Assembly (NCBI RefSeq): GCF_900115565.1
Contig: NZ_FOWW01000003.1
Location: 62,001 to 126,000 of the forward strand
Direction of reading: 5' to 3'
DNA from: Amycolatopsis arida
GTDB taxonomy: Bacteria > Actinomycetota > Actinomycetes > Mycobacteriales > Pseudonocardiaceae
DNA length: 64,000 bases
The notes beneath the pieces were generated by a model. The model searched no databases. It was not told the origin of the DNA and saw only the letters and a list, made by a program, of their open reading frames with translations. Position numbers and translations under genes: made by a program. Positions within the stretch are counted from its first letter, which is position 1; each line of letters opens with the position of its first letter. This document shows positions 8,201 through 17,816 of this stretch, one piece after another.

Positions 8201-9190
8201 ATGAGAGCCGGAAGGGTGTTGCTGGCCGTCGTGGTGTTGGTGGGGGCGTTGACGGGTGCGGCGCCGGCCCACGGCGGAGTGCCCGGTGCCCTGCGGGTGT
8301 TGACCTGGAACGTCTACCTCGGTGGGCACGGCGTCGGCCCCGACAACCTGGACGACCTCCTCGACCAGGTCGTCGAGCTCCGCCCGGACGTCTTCTTCAG
8401 CGTCGAGACCTACGGGTCCGGCCCGCGGATCGCGGAGGCGCTGACCCGCCGGGCCGGCAAGGGCGGCTACACCGGCGTCCAGGTCACCGACCACCCCGCG
8501 GGGCGGGACAACCTGTGGATCTTCACCCGCTTCCGGGTCACCGAGGTGTTCGACGCGGCCGCCGGGCTCAGCGGCGACTTCCACTTCGGCGGCGCCCGCG
8601 TCCAGCCCCGGCGCGGCCCGGCGCTCAACCTGTTCGCCCTCTGGCTCCCCTACACCAACCCGTGGAACGGCTACCTGGTCGACGAGAACGCCGCGGGCGT
8701 CCGCGCCGGCCTGCCGCCCCGGCACTCCGCCGCCGACGTGGCCCACGCCGAGCGCGCGCAGACCGACCACATCACCGACATCGTCGACCGCCGGCTACCG
8801 GCCATGCTCGCCGGCAACACCGACCCCGTGCTGATCGGCGGCGACCTCAACACCCTCCCCGCCGACGACTGGACGCCGCGCTGGGCCGGCTGCCCCCACC
8901 ACTTCGGGATGAGCTACCCGCTCCGCGCCACGCGGGTCCTCACCGACGCCGGCTTCGTCGACACCTACCGCGCCGCCAACCCCGACGCGTGCACCCACCC
9001 CGGCGCCACCTGGAGTCCGCTGCCCACCGAGCGGCTGATCACCGAGCAGCGCATCGACCTCACCTTCGCCCGCGGCCCGCTCGAGGTACGCCGCGCCTTC
9101 GTGGTGGCCGAGCGGATGCGCCGGCACGGCCCCGGCACCTTCTACTCCGACCACGCCGCGGTCGTCACCGACCTCGCCCTGCCGCGCTGA
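8201..9190 (+). CDS. Secreted endonuclease/exonuclease/phosphatase-family protein
   Basis: A 329-residue protein from the ATG at 8201, preceded by AAGGGAG. A signal peptide (RVLLAVVVLVGALTGAAPAHG) is followed by an EEP fold: LTWNVYLGG near the N-terminus (metal-binding Asn), GGDLNTLP (Asp/Asn) and a C-terminal YSDHAAV (catalytic His). The fold covers sphingomyelinase-like, DNase I-like and phosphoinositide phosphatases; the substrate cannot be told from sequence. It is exported, so an extracellular nuclease or phosphodiesterase role is plausible. It is transcribed away from the Rhs remnant. Confidence 0.85.
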   Translation: MRAGRVLLAVVVLVGALTGAAPAHGGVPGALRVLTWNVYLGGHGVGPDNLDDLLDQVVELRPDVFFSVETYGSGPRIAEALTRRAGKGGYTGVQVTDHPAGRDNLWIFTRFRVTEVFDAAAGLSGDFHFGGARVQPRRGPALNLFALWLPYTNPWNGYLVDENAAGVRAGLPPRHSAADVAHAERAQTDHITDIVDRRLPAMLAGNTDPVLIGGDLNTLPADDWTPRWAGCPHHFGMSYPLRATRVLTDAGFVDTYRAANPDACTHPGATWSPLPTERLITEQRIDLTFARGPLEVRRAFVVAERMRRHGPGTFYSDHAAVVTDLALPR

Positions 9191-9281
9191 CGGCCTCCCG
9201 CTCCGCATGATCGACGAGCGCGTAATCCAGGTGTGACCTGCCTCACTTGAGCCCCGCCGCGGGGCGGAACAGTGCGGGTGG

Positions 9282-9536
9282 CTACCCGGGAAGATCGAAC
9301 TGGCCGGCCTTGACGGCCGCGACGAACGCCGCCCACTCGCGACTGTTGAAAACGAAAACCGGACTGTCCTCGAGCTTGGTGTCGCGCACCCCGACCATCC
9401 CGCGGCGGCCAAGGTTCACCTCGACGCAGTTGCCGCCGTTCGGCTCGCTGGCGAAGGACTTCTGCCAGGTCGCGGCATCGAACAGGGATGCGGCGGTGCC
9501 GGGGTCGTACTCCGCCCGCGCGCCAGTGTCGGCCAT
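9282..9536 (-). CDS. DUF397 domain protein
   Basis: An 84-residue protein from the ATG at 9536 (GGAGGT 7 bases upstream). WQKSFASEPNGGNCVEVN, VRDTKLEDSPVFVF and a C-terminal REWAAFVAAVKAGQFD are the DUF397 pattern. In actinomycetes these small proteins are usually encoded beside XRE/DUF5753 regulators, for example near whiJ-like and abaA-like genes. Such a regulator lies 0.7 kb to the right on the same strand. Function is probably as its partner in developmental or antibiotic control. Confidence 0.92.
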   Translation of the reverse strand: MADTGARAEYDPGTAASLFDAATWQKSFASEPNGGNCVEVNLGRRGMVGVRDTKLEDSPVFVFNSREWAAFVAAVKAGQFDLPG

Positions 9537-9673
9537 AACCGCTACCTCCGTGCCCATCTCGTGGAGGGGTGCGAGCCTGTGGAACGCGCCCTCATCACCG
9601 TGCCCCGAACATCTGCCACCCGCGGTATGCCTCCGTCCGAGCGACATCGCCGCTCGCGACTCGACAGTGTGAT

Positions 9674-9692
9674 TAATCTGCGAGTAAGATTA
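9674..9692. promoter_or_regulatory. AT-rich inverted repeat upstream of the DUF397 gene
   Basis: TAATCT and AGATTA flank a 7-base spacer in an AT-rich patch that stands out from the surrounding DNA. It is about 140 bases upstream of the DUF397 start. It may be an operator or part of a promoter; no factor can be assigned. Confidence 0.35.
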
Positions 9693-9867
9693 TTACTAAC
9701 CGGTACACCTCTTCCGCGCAATCCGATCGCACGTGACGAAGGGAACACCGGCCACAGGCGCTACAGACTGGGGAGGACATATGAGCGCTCCATATCCGCC
9801 GGCCGTCACAGTACGTCACATTTCCGGTACAAGCCGCAGCGCGGCTAGGCTGGCTGGGTGATCTTCC

Positions 9868-10167
9868 GTGGCCGTTCGACTGAACATTGACGCGCATCGT
9901 AACGCAAAGTCACGAATTGCCGCCGCGGCGGCCGACCCGGGGCCGACCTGCGGATCCGTGGCGCGGCTGCGGGACCGCTTCGGGCTCAGCCTCCGCCGAA
10001 TCTCCTTCCGGAACTCCGGCGACTCCTGGCTGGAGGACCTCGACGACGAGCGCCGGCAACTCGCCGCCAGGGCGCAGGCGGCCTGGCAGGCCCGGCCGAT
10101 GCTGTTCGACGACCAGGGCGACCTCCGCCTGCTGCTCCGCGGCCAGGCGGTCGCCAGGGGCATCTGA
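9868..10167 (+). CDS. Small hypothetical protein
   Basis: A 99-residue frame from a GTG at 9868. The central part (VARLRDRFGLSLRRISF, then WLEDLDDERRQLAARAQAAW) looks like a helical cytoplasmic protein. It has no signal, transmembrane segment or recognised domain, and the ribosome binding site is weak. It sits between the DUF397 gene and the XRE regulator and converges with the latter. Confidence 0.45.
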   Translation: MAVRLNIDAHRNAKSRIAAAAADPGPTCGSVARLRDRFGLSLRRISFRNSGDSWLEDLDDERRQLAARAQAAWQARPMLFDDQGDLRLLLRGQAVARGI

Positions 10168-10212
10168 CCGGCCGAGCACCACGGCGCCGGGCCGGCACCG
10201 GCCCGGCGCCGC

Positions 10213-11070
10213 TCAACCGTTCATCTGGTCGCGGTAGAGCTCGGCCATCTCGCGGAGGAACTGCCGGGTCTCGTCCCGCTCCATCGCCGCGCCGCGCAGC
10301 CGGTCCCAGGAGTCGACGAACAGCTGGAAGTCCTTCACGTCGTCGAGGTAGAGCCCGCCGGCGGAGTGCTCCACGTACACGAAGTCCCTGGTCCGGTCGG
10401 GGAACCGCATGATCGTGAAGTCGTTGGGCACCGACGCCAGCTTGGCCTCGAACGGCAGCACGTGGACGTAGACCCTGGGCCGGGCACCGAGCTCGAGCAT
10501 GTGCTCGATCTGGTCGAGCATCACCGCGGGGGCCCGCCCGCCCGGCGCCCTGCGCAGCGCGGACTCGCTGAGGATGAACCGGTAGTACGGCGGCTGCGGC
10601 TGGTCGAAGACCGCTTTGCGGTCGAGCCGGTTGCGCACCAGCGAGGTCACGTCCGTGGCGCCGAACTCGGTGAACTGCTTGAGCATGTAGTGCTCGGACT
10701 GCAGCGGCCCGGGGATCCGCTCGCCGTGCCAGGTCATGATCTCCGCGGCGGCCGGCTCGAGGTCGGTGAACGTGCGGAACCAGTGCGGGACGACCGAGCG
10801 GTAGCCGGACCACAGACCACGCTGGCCCGCCGCGGCCCGCGCCAGGTTCATCAGCGTGTCGGCCTCGTCGCCGGTCACCCCGTAGGCGTCCAGCATCGTG
10901 CGCACGTCGCCGAGCTTGACCCCGACCGCGCCCGACTCGATCTTGTTGATCTTCCCCTGGGTGCAGCCGAGCACGTTGGCGACCTGCTGCTGGGTCATCC
11001 CCGCGGCGGTGCGCGCGTGCCGCAGCTCGTTGCCGAGCTGCTTCCGCCGCGAGGTCACCGTGCTCGCCAT
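10213..11070 (-). CDS. XRE-family transcriptional regulator with DUF5753
   Basis: A 285-residue protein. Residues about 9-65 form a Cro/CI helix-turn-helix (RKQLGNELRHARTAAGMTQQ, followed by a recognition helix in CTQGKINKIESG). The rest is a DUF5753 effector-type domain (HWFRTFTDLEPAAAEIMTW, IPGPLQSEHYMLKQF). Such regulators typically pair with DUF397 proteins in actinomycetes, as here. It is divergent from gnd, so the roughly 195-base gap between them may carry its operator. Confidence 0.92.
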   Translation of the reverse strand: MASTVTSRRKQLGNELRHARTAAGMTQQQVANVLGCTQGKINKIESGAVGVKLGDVRTMLDAYGVTGDEADTLMNLARAAAGQRGLWSGYRSVVPHWFRTFTDLEPAAAEIMTWHGERIPGPLQSEHYMLKQFTEFGATDVTSLVRNRLDRKAVFDQPQPPYYRFILSESALRRAPGGRAPAVMLDQIEHMLELGARPRVYVHVLPFEAKLASVPNDFTIMRFPDRTRDFVYVEHSAGGLYLDDVKDFQLFVDSWDRLRGAAMERDETRQFLREMAELYRDQMNG

Positions 11071-11265
11071 CTACCGGCCTCTCACCAGCGCACCACACCT
11101 CACTCCGGATGATCGAGTCTTCGCAGGCCATGACGTTACCTTCTCCGGGCCGCCAGTTCGAGCCCGACGCCCACTCGTCCACTGTGGACCCCACGCCCGG
11201 CCGAGGTCGCCGCGCACCCCGCGACGGGGATAGCCTGCGAGCAGGCGATCAGCGGAAGGTGACGA

Positions 11266-12705
11266 ATGAGCGACAAGGCGAGCATCGGAGTGACCGGACT
11301 TGCGGTGATGGGCCGCAACCTGGCCCGCAACCTCGCGCGGCACGGGCACACGGTCGCCCTGCACAACCGGTCCGAGCAACGCACCAGGGACCTGGTCGAG
11401 CGGTTCGGCGCGGAGGGGACGTTCGTCCCGACCTACTCCGCCCGCGACTTCGTGGCCGCGCTGGAGCGGCCGCGGAAGCTGGTGATCATGGTGAAGGCCG
11501 GGGCACCCACCGACGCCGTGATCGAGGAGTTCGCGCCGCTGCTCGACGAGGGCGACATCATCGTCGACGCCGGCAACGCGCACTTCGCCGACACCCGGCG
11601 GCGGGAGGCCGAGCTGCGCGACCGCGGCCTGCACTTCGTCGGCACCGGCGTCTCCGGTGGTGAGGAGGGCGCCCTGCACGGGCCGAGCATCATGCCCGGT
11701 GGCTCGCCCGAGTCCTACGACACGCTCGGGCCGCTGCTGGAGGACATCGCGGCGAAGGTCGACGGGACGCCGTGCTGCGCGCACATCGGCCCGGACGGCG
11801 CGGGGCACTTCGTGAAGATGGTGCACAACGGCATCGAGTACGCCGACATGCAGCTCATCGCCGAGTCGTTCGACCTGCTGCGCGGCGCGCTCGGCCTCGA
11901 GCCGGCGCGGATCGCCGAGGTGTTCCGGACGTGGAACACCGGCCGGCTCGAGTCGTACCTGATCGAGATCACCGCCGAGGTGCTCGCGCACACCGACGCC
12001 GCCACCGGCACGCCGTTCGTCGACGTCGTGGCGGACCAGGCCGAGCAGAAGGGCACCGGACGGTGGACCGTGCAGGTCGGGCTCGACCTCGGCGTGCCGA
12101 TCACGGGGATCGCCGAGGCGACGTTCGCCCGCTCGCTGTCCGGCCACACCGAACTGCGGTCGGCCGCCCGCGGCCTGGCCGGACCCACCCGCGCGCCGCT
12201 GACCGGCGCCGCCGCCGAGCGCTTCGCCGACGACGTCGAGCAGGCGCTGTACGCGTCGAAGGTGGTGGCCTACGCCCAGGGCTTCAACCAGATTCAGGCC
12301 GGCAGCGCCGAGTTCGGCTGGGACATCGACCTCGGCGCGGTGGCGGCCATCTGGCGCGGCGGCTGCATCATCCGGGCCCGCTTCCTGGACGACATCCGCG
12401 CGGCGTTCCGCGCCGAGCCGGACCTGCCGACCCTGCTGACCAGCGGCGAGTTCCGTGGGGCGGTGGAGGACGCGCAGGATGCCTGGCGCTCCGTGCTGTC
12501 CACCGCGGTCCGGCTGGGCATCCCGACCCCGGGCTTCTCCACCGCGCTGGCCTACTACGACGCGCTGCGGGCCGAGCGGCTGCCCGCCGCGCTGGTCCAG
12601 GGGCAGCGGGACTACTTCGGGGCGCACACCTACCGCAGGGTCGACCGCGAGGGCACCTTCCACACGGAGTGGGCCACCGAGGGGCGACCGGAGCAGCTGG
12701 CGTGA
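11266..12705 (+). CDS. gnd: 6-phosphogluconate dehydrogenase (NADP-dependent, decarboxylating)
   Basis: A 479-residue enzyme of the long (about 470 aa) type. The N-terminal Rossmann motif is GVTGLAVMGRNLARNLA; catalytic segments GGEEGALHGPSIMPGG and HFVKMVHNGIEYADMQ (Lys/His/Asn) follow, then the all-helical domain. It converts 6-phosphogluconate to ribulose-5-phosphate and CO2 with NADPH formation in the pentose phosphate pathway. The ATG at 11266 has GGAAGGTG upstream. Its TGA overlaps the ATG of the methyltransferase gene. Confidence 0.96.
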   Translation: MSDKASIGVTGLAVMGRNLARNLARHGHTVALHNRSEQRTRDLVERFGAEGTFVPTYSARDFVAALERPRKLVIMVKAGAPTDAVIEEFAPLLDEGDIIVDAGNAHFADTRRREAELRDRGLHFVGTGVSGGEEGALHGPSIMPGGSPESYDTLGPLLEDIAAKVDGTPCCAHIGPDGAGHFVKMVHNGIEYADMQLIAESFDLLRGALGLEPARIAEVFRTWNTGRLESYLIEITAEVLAHTDAATGTPFVDVVADQAEQKGTGRWTVQVGLDLGVPITGIAEATFARSLSGHTELRSAARGLAGPTRAPLTGAAAERFADDVEQALYASKVVAYAQGFNQIQAGSAEFGWDIDLGAVAAIWRGGCIIRARFLDDIRAAFRAEPDLPTLLTSGEFRGAVEDAQDAWRSVLSTAVRLGIPTPGFSTALAYYDALRAERLPAALVQGQRDYFGAHTYRRVDREGTFHTEWATEGRPEQLA

Positions 12706-13340
12706 TGGGCGCGCGGGACCGCCTCGCCGCGGGGCTGGCCCGGCAACTCGGCCACCCGAGCGGGCTGCCGGGGCTGCTGGTCGGCGCGCTGCTGAACCGG
12801 AGCAACGCCAGGCCGGTCGCCGCCGCCGTGCGAGCGCTGCGGCTGGCGCCGGGCGAGGAGGTCACCGACATCGGCTACGGCGGTGGCGCCGGGCTGCGGC
12901 TGCTGCTCGACGCGGTGGGCCCGGCCGGGCGGGTACACGGCGTGGAGCTGTCGACCACCATGTCCGAGCAGGCGCACAAGCGGTTCTGGAAAGCGCTGGC
13001 CGCCGGCCGGCTGCGGCTGCACCACGGCTCGATCACCGCGCTGCCGCTGGACGACGACTCGGTGGACGCGCTGATCACCATCAACACCGTGTACTTCGTG
13101 GCCGACCTCGACCGCGCGTTCGCCGAGCTGGCCCGAGTGCTGCGGGCCTCCGGCCGGCTCGTGGTGGGCATCGGCGACCCGGACGCGATGGCCGGCATGC
13201 CGTTCACCGAGCACGGCTTCCGGCTGCGCCCGGTGGCGGAGCTGGTCGACGCGCTCACCGCGGCGGGCCTGCCGCTGCGCGAGCACCTGCGGGTCGGCCA
13301 GGGTCCGCGCGCGTTCCACCTGCTCGTGGCCGCCCACTGA
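12705..13340 (+). CDS. Class I SAM-dependent methyltransferase
   Basis: A 211-residue protein. Its ATG at 12705 overlaps the gnd stop (TGATG), so translation is probably coupled. SAM-binding motif I is EEVTDIGYGGGAGLR, with an acidic residue in HGVELS, then GSITALPLDDDSVDAL and a post-I ALITINTVYFVADLDR. It resembles small UbiE/Methyltransf_11 enzymes. The substrate is unknown. Confidence 0.85.
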   Translation: MGARDRLAAGLARQLGHPSGLPGLLVGALLNRSNARPVAAAVRALRLAPGEEVTDIGYGGGAGLRLLLDAVGPAGRVHGVELSTTMSEQAHKRFWKALAAGRLRLHHGSITALPLDDDSVDALITINTVYFVADLDRAFAELARVLRASGRLVVGIGDPDAMAGMPFTEHGFRLRPVAELVDALTAAGLPLREHLRVGQGPRAFHLLVAAH

Positions 13341-13346
13341 ACGCGA

Positions 13347-13384
13347 CGAGGCCGCCGACCCGGTGTGCGGGAGCGGCGGCCTCG
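13347..13384. terminator. Hairpin terminator between convergent genes
   Basis: Perfect 11-bp arms CGAGGCCGCCG (13347-13357) and CGGCGGCCTCG (13374-13384) lie just after the methyltransferase stop and just before the end of the converging protease gene. It can serve both strands. No T tract is present, as is usual in actinomycetes. Confidence 0.75.
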
Positions 13385-13394
13385 TGCGCTCGGG

Positions 13395-14165
13395 TCAGCC
13401 GGCGTGCTGGCTGATCCAGGAGGAGTAGGCGGGTGCCGAGGTGTAGATCGACGGTCCGGTCGCGCAGGTCGGGTCGCCGTTGCCGCTGCGGCTGGTGATG
13501 CCGATCAGCTCCCAGGCGGAGCCGGTGCGGACGATCTGCGGGCCACCGGAGTCGCCGTAGCACGCGCCGGCCTTGCCGCCGGGGTTGTCGGTGCACAGTT
13601 CCACGGACCCGTCGATGTCGGTGCACTTCGCCGCGTCGAGCACCTGGGTGTCGAGCTGCTGCAGGGTGACCGGCGCACCGCAACCGCCGCGCTCCGGGCA
13701 GGTCTGCCCCCAGCCCAGCAGCCGCGACTTGGTCCCAGGGTCGGTGGTCGAGCCGAGCGAGACGGGCGCCGACTTCGCCGGTGCGGACAGCTTCACCAGC
13801 GCGATGTCCGCGCCGGCCGACTGGCCGTCGTAGTCCGGGTGCACGACGATCTCGGAGGCCGCCGCGGTCTCACCACCCTGGGTGCGGTCGTTGCTGCCGA
13901 TCCGCGCCCGGACCGAGCCCGGGCTGGTGCCGTCCACGCAGTGCGCGGCGGTGAGCACCCAGTCGGGCTTGATCAGCGAGCCTCCGCAGAAGTGCCCGCC
14001 GGTGCCGCGCTGCAGCGACACCATGAACGAGTACTCCTGGTCGGCATCCGAGCCACCGACGATCAGCGGTGTGACATCGGCGCTCGCTGTTCCGGTCCCG
14101 AGCAGGCCGGCCAGCGCGAACCCGGCGCCGGTCAGCAGTGCGGTGACCATGGAACGTGCCCTCAT
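13395..14165 (-). CDS. Secreted trypsin-like serine protease (S1)
   Basis: A 256-residue protein with a signal peptide (ALLTGAGFALAGLLGTGTASA). The mature part begins near IVGG after a short propeptide. The triad is complete: TAAHC, DIALVKL and GDSGGP. Six Cys residues fit the usual disulfides. The residue at the base of the S1 pocket lies in GKAGACYGDSGG, so strict trypsin specificity (Asp189) is not obvious. It is probably an extracellular protease. Confidence 0.93.
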   Translation of the reverse strand: MRARSMVTALLTGAGFALAGLLGTGTASADVTPLIVGGSDADQEYSFMVSLQRGTGGHFCGGSLIKPDWVLTAAHCVDGTSPGSVRARIGSNDRTQGGETAAASEIVVHPDYDGQSAGADIALVKLSAPAKSAPVSLGSTTDPGTKSRLLGWGQTCPERGGCGAPVTLQQLDTQVLDAAKCTDIDGSVELCTDNPGGKAGACYGDSGGPQIVRTGSAWELIGITSRSGNGDPTCATGPSIYTSAPAYSSWISQHAG

Positions 14166-14433
14166 GCTGTTTCTCCTTCCGTGTCCCTCCCCGCGGGGAC
14201 TGACACGGAACGTAACCGAGCTGGTGCGCTTGCTCCCACCCTCCGAAAGTTCCGAGTCGCTCGTTCGTGGAGGATTTTGGACCGTGAGTAACCGGACCGT
14301 CGGATTGTCCTAAAAGTACGACTCGATTGAGTGATGCGCCGAAGTCGCCTGCGGGCGGGGCGAAAAGTGGTTACGTTGACCGGCGGGGCCGGTGCGCCCC
14401 GATCGGGCGGGTCCACCGTGGACGGGAGTGCAG

Positions 14434-15798
14434 GTGCCGGCGTTGGGGCGCGCGGGGTGGCGCAGGCTGCTGCCGGGCTGGCGGCACCCGGCACGGATCG
14501 TGGTCACCGCCTTCGCCGTCGCGATCCTCGCCGGGACGCTGCTGCTGACGCTCCCCGCGGCCACCGCGGACGGCCACCCGGCCGACCTGGTCACCGCGCT
14601 GTTCACGGCGACCTCGGCGGTGTGCGTGACCGGGCTGGTCGTGGTGGACACACCCGACTACTGGTCGGCGTTCGGCGAGGTGGTGATCCTCGGCCTGATC
14701 CAGATCGGCGGCCTCGGCATCATGACCCTGGCCTCGCTGCTCGGGCTCCTCATCGCCCGGCGGCTGGGGCTGCGGTTGCAGCTGACCGCGCAGGCCGAGA
14801 CCAAGGCGCTCGGCCTCGGCGAGGTCCGCCGCGTGGTGTCCGGGGTCGTGACGGTGAGCCTGCTCTTCGAGGCGGTCACCGCGGTCGTGCTCACCCTCCG
14901 GCTGGCGCTCGGCCATCACTACACCTGGCCGGACGCGCTCTACCACGGCGTGTTCCACGCGGTGTCGGCGTTCAACAACGCCGGGTTCGCGCTCTACTCC
15001 GACAGCCTCGTCCGGTTCGCCACCGACCCGTGGATCTCGCTCACCGTCGCGCTCGCGGTGATCGCCGGCGGACTCGGCTTCCCGGTGTGGCTGGAGCTGT
15101 GGCGGCACCGGCGCGGGCGGCGACACTGGTCGCTGCACGCGAAGATCACCCTGCTGGTCATCGGGATGTTGCTGGTGATCGGCACCGTGGCGATCATCGC
15201 CGCCGAGTGGACGAACCCGAGGACGCTGGGCGCGCTGGACCCCGGGGAGCGGCTGCTGGCCGGCTTCTTCACCGCGGTGATGACCCGCACGGCCGGGTTC
15301 AACAGCGTCGACATCGGCCAGCTCGAGCCGGGCACGCTGCTGGTGCACGACATCCTCATGTTCATCGGCGGTGGCAGCGCGAGCACCGCCGGCGGGATCA
15401 AGGTCACGACGTTCGCGCTGCTCGCGTTCGTCATCCTCGCCGAGGTCCGAGGTGAGCCGACGGTGCACGTGATGGGGCGCCGGCTCCCGGCGGCGGTGCA
15501 GCGGCAGGCGCTGACCGTCGCGCTGCTCAGCGTGGGCGCGGTGGTGGCCGGCACGCTGGCCCTGCTCACCCTCACGCCGCACGACCTCGACGAGACACTG
15601 TTCGAGGCGGTGTCCGCGTTCGGCACGGTCGGGCTGTCCACCGGGATCACCGCGGACCTGCCCACGGCGGGGCGGCTGGTGCTCGTCGCGTTGATGTTCG
15701 TCGGTCGGCTCGGGCCGATCACACTTGCCTCGGCGCTGGCGTTGCGCGACCGTACGAGGCGGTACGAACTTCCGGAGGAGAGGCCGATCGTTGGCTAG
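14434..15798 (+). CDS. TrkH/KtrB-type potassium transporter subunit
   Basis: About 455 residues with 8-10 hydrophobic segments in four pseudo-repeats. Selectivity-filter-like loops are visible (TSAVCVTGLVVVDT, SAFNNAGFALYSD, TRTAGFNSVD, SAFGTVGLSTGIT). It forms the membrane pore for Na+- or H+-linked potassium uptake. A GTG at 14434 has GGGAG six bases upstream; GTGs at 14392 and 14428 are in frame. The next gene, a TrkA-type regulator, overlaps its end by 8 bases. Confidence 0.92.
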   Translation: MPALGRAGWRRLLPGWRHPARIVVTAFAVAILAGTLLLTLPAATADGHPADLVTALFTATSAVCVTGLVVVDTPDYWSAFGEVVILGLIQIGGLGIMTLASLLGLLIARRLGLRLQLTAQAETKALGLGEVRRVVSGVVTVSLLFEAVTAVVLTLRLALGHHYTWPDALYHGVFHAVSAFNNAGFALYSDSLVRFATDPWISLTVALAVIAGGLGFPVWLELWRHRRGRRHWSLHAKITLLVIGMLLVIGTVAIIAAEWTNPRTLGALDPGERLLAGFFTAVMTRTAGFNSVDIGQLEPGTLLVHDILMFIGGGSASTAGGIKVTTFALLAFVILAEVRGEPTVHVMGRRLPAAVQRQALTVALLSVGAVVAGTLALLTLTPHDLDETLFEAVSAFGTVGLSTGITADLPTAGRLVLVALMFVGRLGPITLASALALRDRTRRYELPEERPIVG

Positions 15799-16456
15799 CA
15801 GGAAACGGCTGCACCGGGTGGTGGTCATCGGGCTCGGCCGCTTCGGCGGGTCGCTGGCCCGCGAGCTGGCCCGTGGCGGCTGCGAGGTGCTCGGCATCGA
15901 CGCCGACGCGCGGCGGGTGCAGCGCTACGCCGACGAGCTGACGCACACCGCCGTCGCCGACACCACCGACGAGGAAACGCTGATCCAGCTCGGGGTGAAG
16001 GAGTTCCGCCGGGCGGTGGTCGGCATCGGCACCGACATCGAGGCGAGCATCCTCACCACGTCGCTGCTCGCCGACCTGCACGTCGAGAACATCTGGGCCA
16101 AGGCGGTGAGCCGGCAGCACGGACGGATCCTCGAGCGGGTGGGAGCCCACCACGTGGTGCTGCCCGAGCACGACATGGGCGAGCGGGTGGCGCACCTAGT
16201 CACCGGCCGGATGCTGGACTACATCGAGTTCGAGGACGACTACACGATCGTGAAGACGCTGGCGCCGGAGGAGGCGATCGGCAGGACCCTCGGCGACAGC
16301 AGGCTGCGGGTACGGCACGGCGTCACCGTGGTGGGGGTGAAGCGCCCGGGGAAGGGATTCACCCACGCCACCGCCGAGACGGTGATCCACCAGGACGACA
16401 TCCTCGTGGTGTCCGGCCGGCGCGACGATGTCGAGGACTTCGCCGACCTGACCTGA
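15791..16456 (+). CDS. TrkA/KtrA-type potassium channel regulator (RCK)
   Basis: A 221-residue protein with an RCK_N Rossmann domain (VVVIGLGRFGGSLARELA, acidic residue in LGIDAD) and a C-terminal TrkA_C domain (from about residue 140). It binds NAD(H)/ATP and gates the partner pore. The likely start is a TTG at 15791, with GGAGGAGA upstream, overlapping the transporter gene by 8 bases and implying coupled synthesis in stoichiometric amounts. Confidence 0.92.
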   Translation: MASRKRLHRVVVIGLGRFGGSLARELARGGCEVLGIDADARRVQRYADELTHTAVADTTDEETLIQLGVKEFRRAVVGIGTDIEASILTTSLLADLHVENIWAKAVSRQHGRILERVGAHHVVLPEHDMGERVAHLVTGRMLDYIEFEDDYTIVKTLAPEEAIGRTLGDSRLRVRHGVTVVGVKRPGKGFTHATAETVIHQDDILVVSGRRDDVEDFADLT

Positions 16457-16471
16457 GCTCGTTCGCCGGGT

Positions 16472-16515
16472 CCCGGACGTCGAACTCGCCGTCCCGAACC
16501 TCGAACTCGCGGTCA
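16472..16515. repeat. 21-bp-period repeat, family A, locus 2
   Basis: Two units of GAACTCGCCGTCC type with 21-bp spacing fill the gap between two convergent gene ends. They reach the last codon of the antiporter gene. Confidence 0.6.
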
Positions 16516-17712
16516 GTCGAGGTCGGGGCGGGCGCCGGTGGGGAGGTTGTCCGGGGGCTCGACGCGCAGCGCCCTGGCGACCGGCACGTCGGTGGACGAG
16601 TGCAGCACGATCGACAGCGCGATGGTGACCGCGACGAGGTCGAACACCACCTCGTTGTTGGGGATGCCGGACTGCAGGGCGAGGAGGCCATAGACCACCG
16701 AGGCGAAGCCCTTCGGGCCGAACCAGGCGGCGGTGACCCGTTCGGCGCGGCTGAGCAGCGGCGTGCGGGCCAGCGAGAGCAGCATCGCCGCGGGCCGGAC
16801 CAGCACGATCGCCAGCACGGCGAACGCCCACTCGCCCACGCCGAGGTGCGAGAGCCGATCCGGGGTGATCAGCGCGCCGAACACCAGCAGCGCGGCGAAC
16901 TTCGTGACCTCCGACAGCAGGTCACCGAACGGCTCGAAGCGCTCCGCGGCCAGCGCGTCCATGGTGGCCAGGGTGGAGCCGGCGGCGAACGCGGCGAGGT
17001 AGGGGTTGGCGTGGGTCAGGTGACAGGCGCCGTAGAGCACCACCGCGATCGCCATCGGGCCGAGTGCCTGCAGCCGCGGCTCCGCGGTGAACAGCCGCAG
17101 CCGCCAGGCCAGGGTCACCAACGCCGGCACCGCGACGCCGAGGACCAGCCCGAGCAGCAGCTCACCGGCGATGGTCAGCGGGTGCGAGGCCTCGTGCTCC
17201 ACGATGGCCAGGAAGATCAGCACGAACGGCAGCGCGAGACCGTCGTTGAGGCCGGACTCGACGTTGAGCAGCCGGCGCAGCCGCAGCGGCACGTCGTTGC
17301 GGCCGACGATGGCCGAGGCGAACACCGGGTCGGTGGGCGAGAGGATCGCGCCGAGCAGCAGCGCCGTCGGCCAGTCCAGCCCGGCGAGGAAGTGCGCGGG
17401 CACCGCGATCCCCACCATGGTCAGCGGCATGGCCAGCCCGAGCGCCCTTCCGGACAGCCGCCAGTTCTCCCGCAACGCCCGCAGGTTGGCCCGCTGCCCG
17501 TCGGTGAACAGGACGGTGAACAGCGCGATGTCGGCCAGCACGGTGACCAGCGGGTCCCGCGGACCGATCTGGACCAGACCGAAGCCGCCCTCGCCGATCA
17601 GCGCGCCGGCGAGCAGGAACAGCAGCGCCGTGGACAGGATCGTCCGCGCGGCCACTCCGGACAGTGACACGCTGATCAGCAACACGACCCCGAAGGCCAG
17701 CACCAACGCCAC
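16513..17712 (-). CDS. CPA1-family cation:proton antiporter (NhaP-like)
   Basis: About 400 residues with 10-12 transmembrane segments. The conserved LLLGAILSPTDPVFASAIV segment (ion-binding Asp) and the ESGLNDGLALPFVLI segment are present. The protein exchanges Na+ or K+ for H+ across the cytoplasmic membrane. The GTG at 17712, with GGGGAGG just upstream, is preferred; the frame stays open to 17778. It lies tail to tail with the potassium-uptake pair, so the region concerns monovalent cation balance. Confidence 0.9.
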   Translation of the reverse strand: MALVLAFGVVLLISVSLSGVAARTILSTALLFLLAGALIGEGGFGLVQIGPRDPLVTVLADIALFTVLFTDGQRANLRALRENWRLSGRALGLAMPLTMVGIAVPAHFLAGLDWPTALLLGAILSPTDPVFASAIVGRNDVPLRLRRLLNVESGLNDGLALPFVLIFLAIVEHEASHPLTIAGELLLGLVLGVAVPALVTLAWRLRLFTAEPRLQALGPMAIAVVLYGACHLTHANPYLAAFAAGSTLATMDALAAERFEPFGDLLSEVTKFAALLVFGALITPDRLSHLGVGEWAFAVLAIVLVRPAAMLLSLARTPLLSRAERVTAAWFGPKGFASVVYGLLALQSGIPNNEVVFDLVAVTIALSIVLHSSTDVPVARALRVEPPDNLPTGARPDLD

Positions 17713-17816
17713 GAACACCCTCCCCAGCAGACACCGTGCGCCGACCGTAACGATGCCGCAGCCCCCGACCCCCGGCAAACCCGGGCCAGCCCCCGCCGTG
17801 TCCGCGCTCCACGATC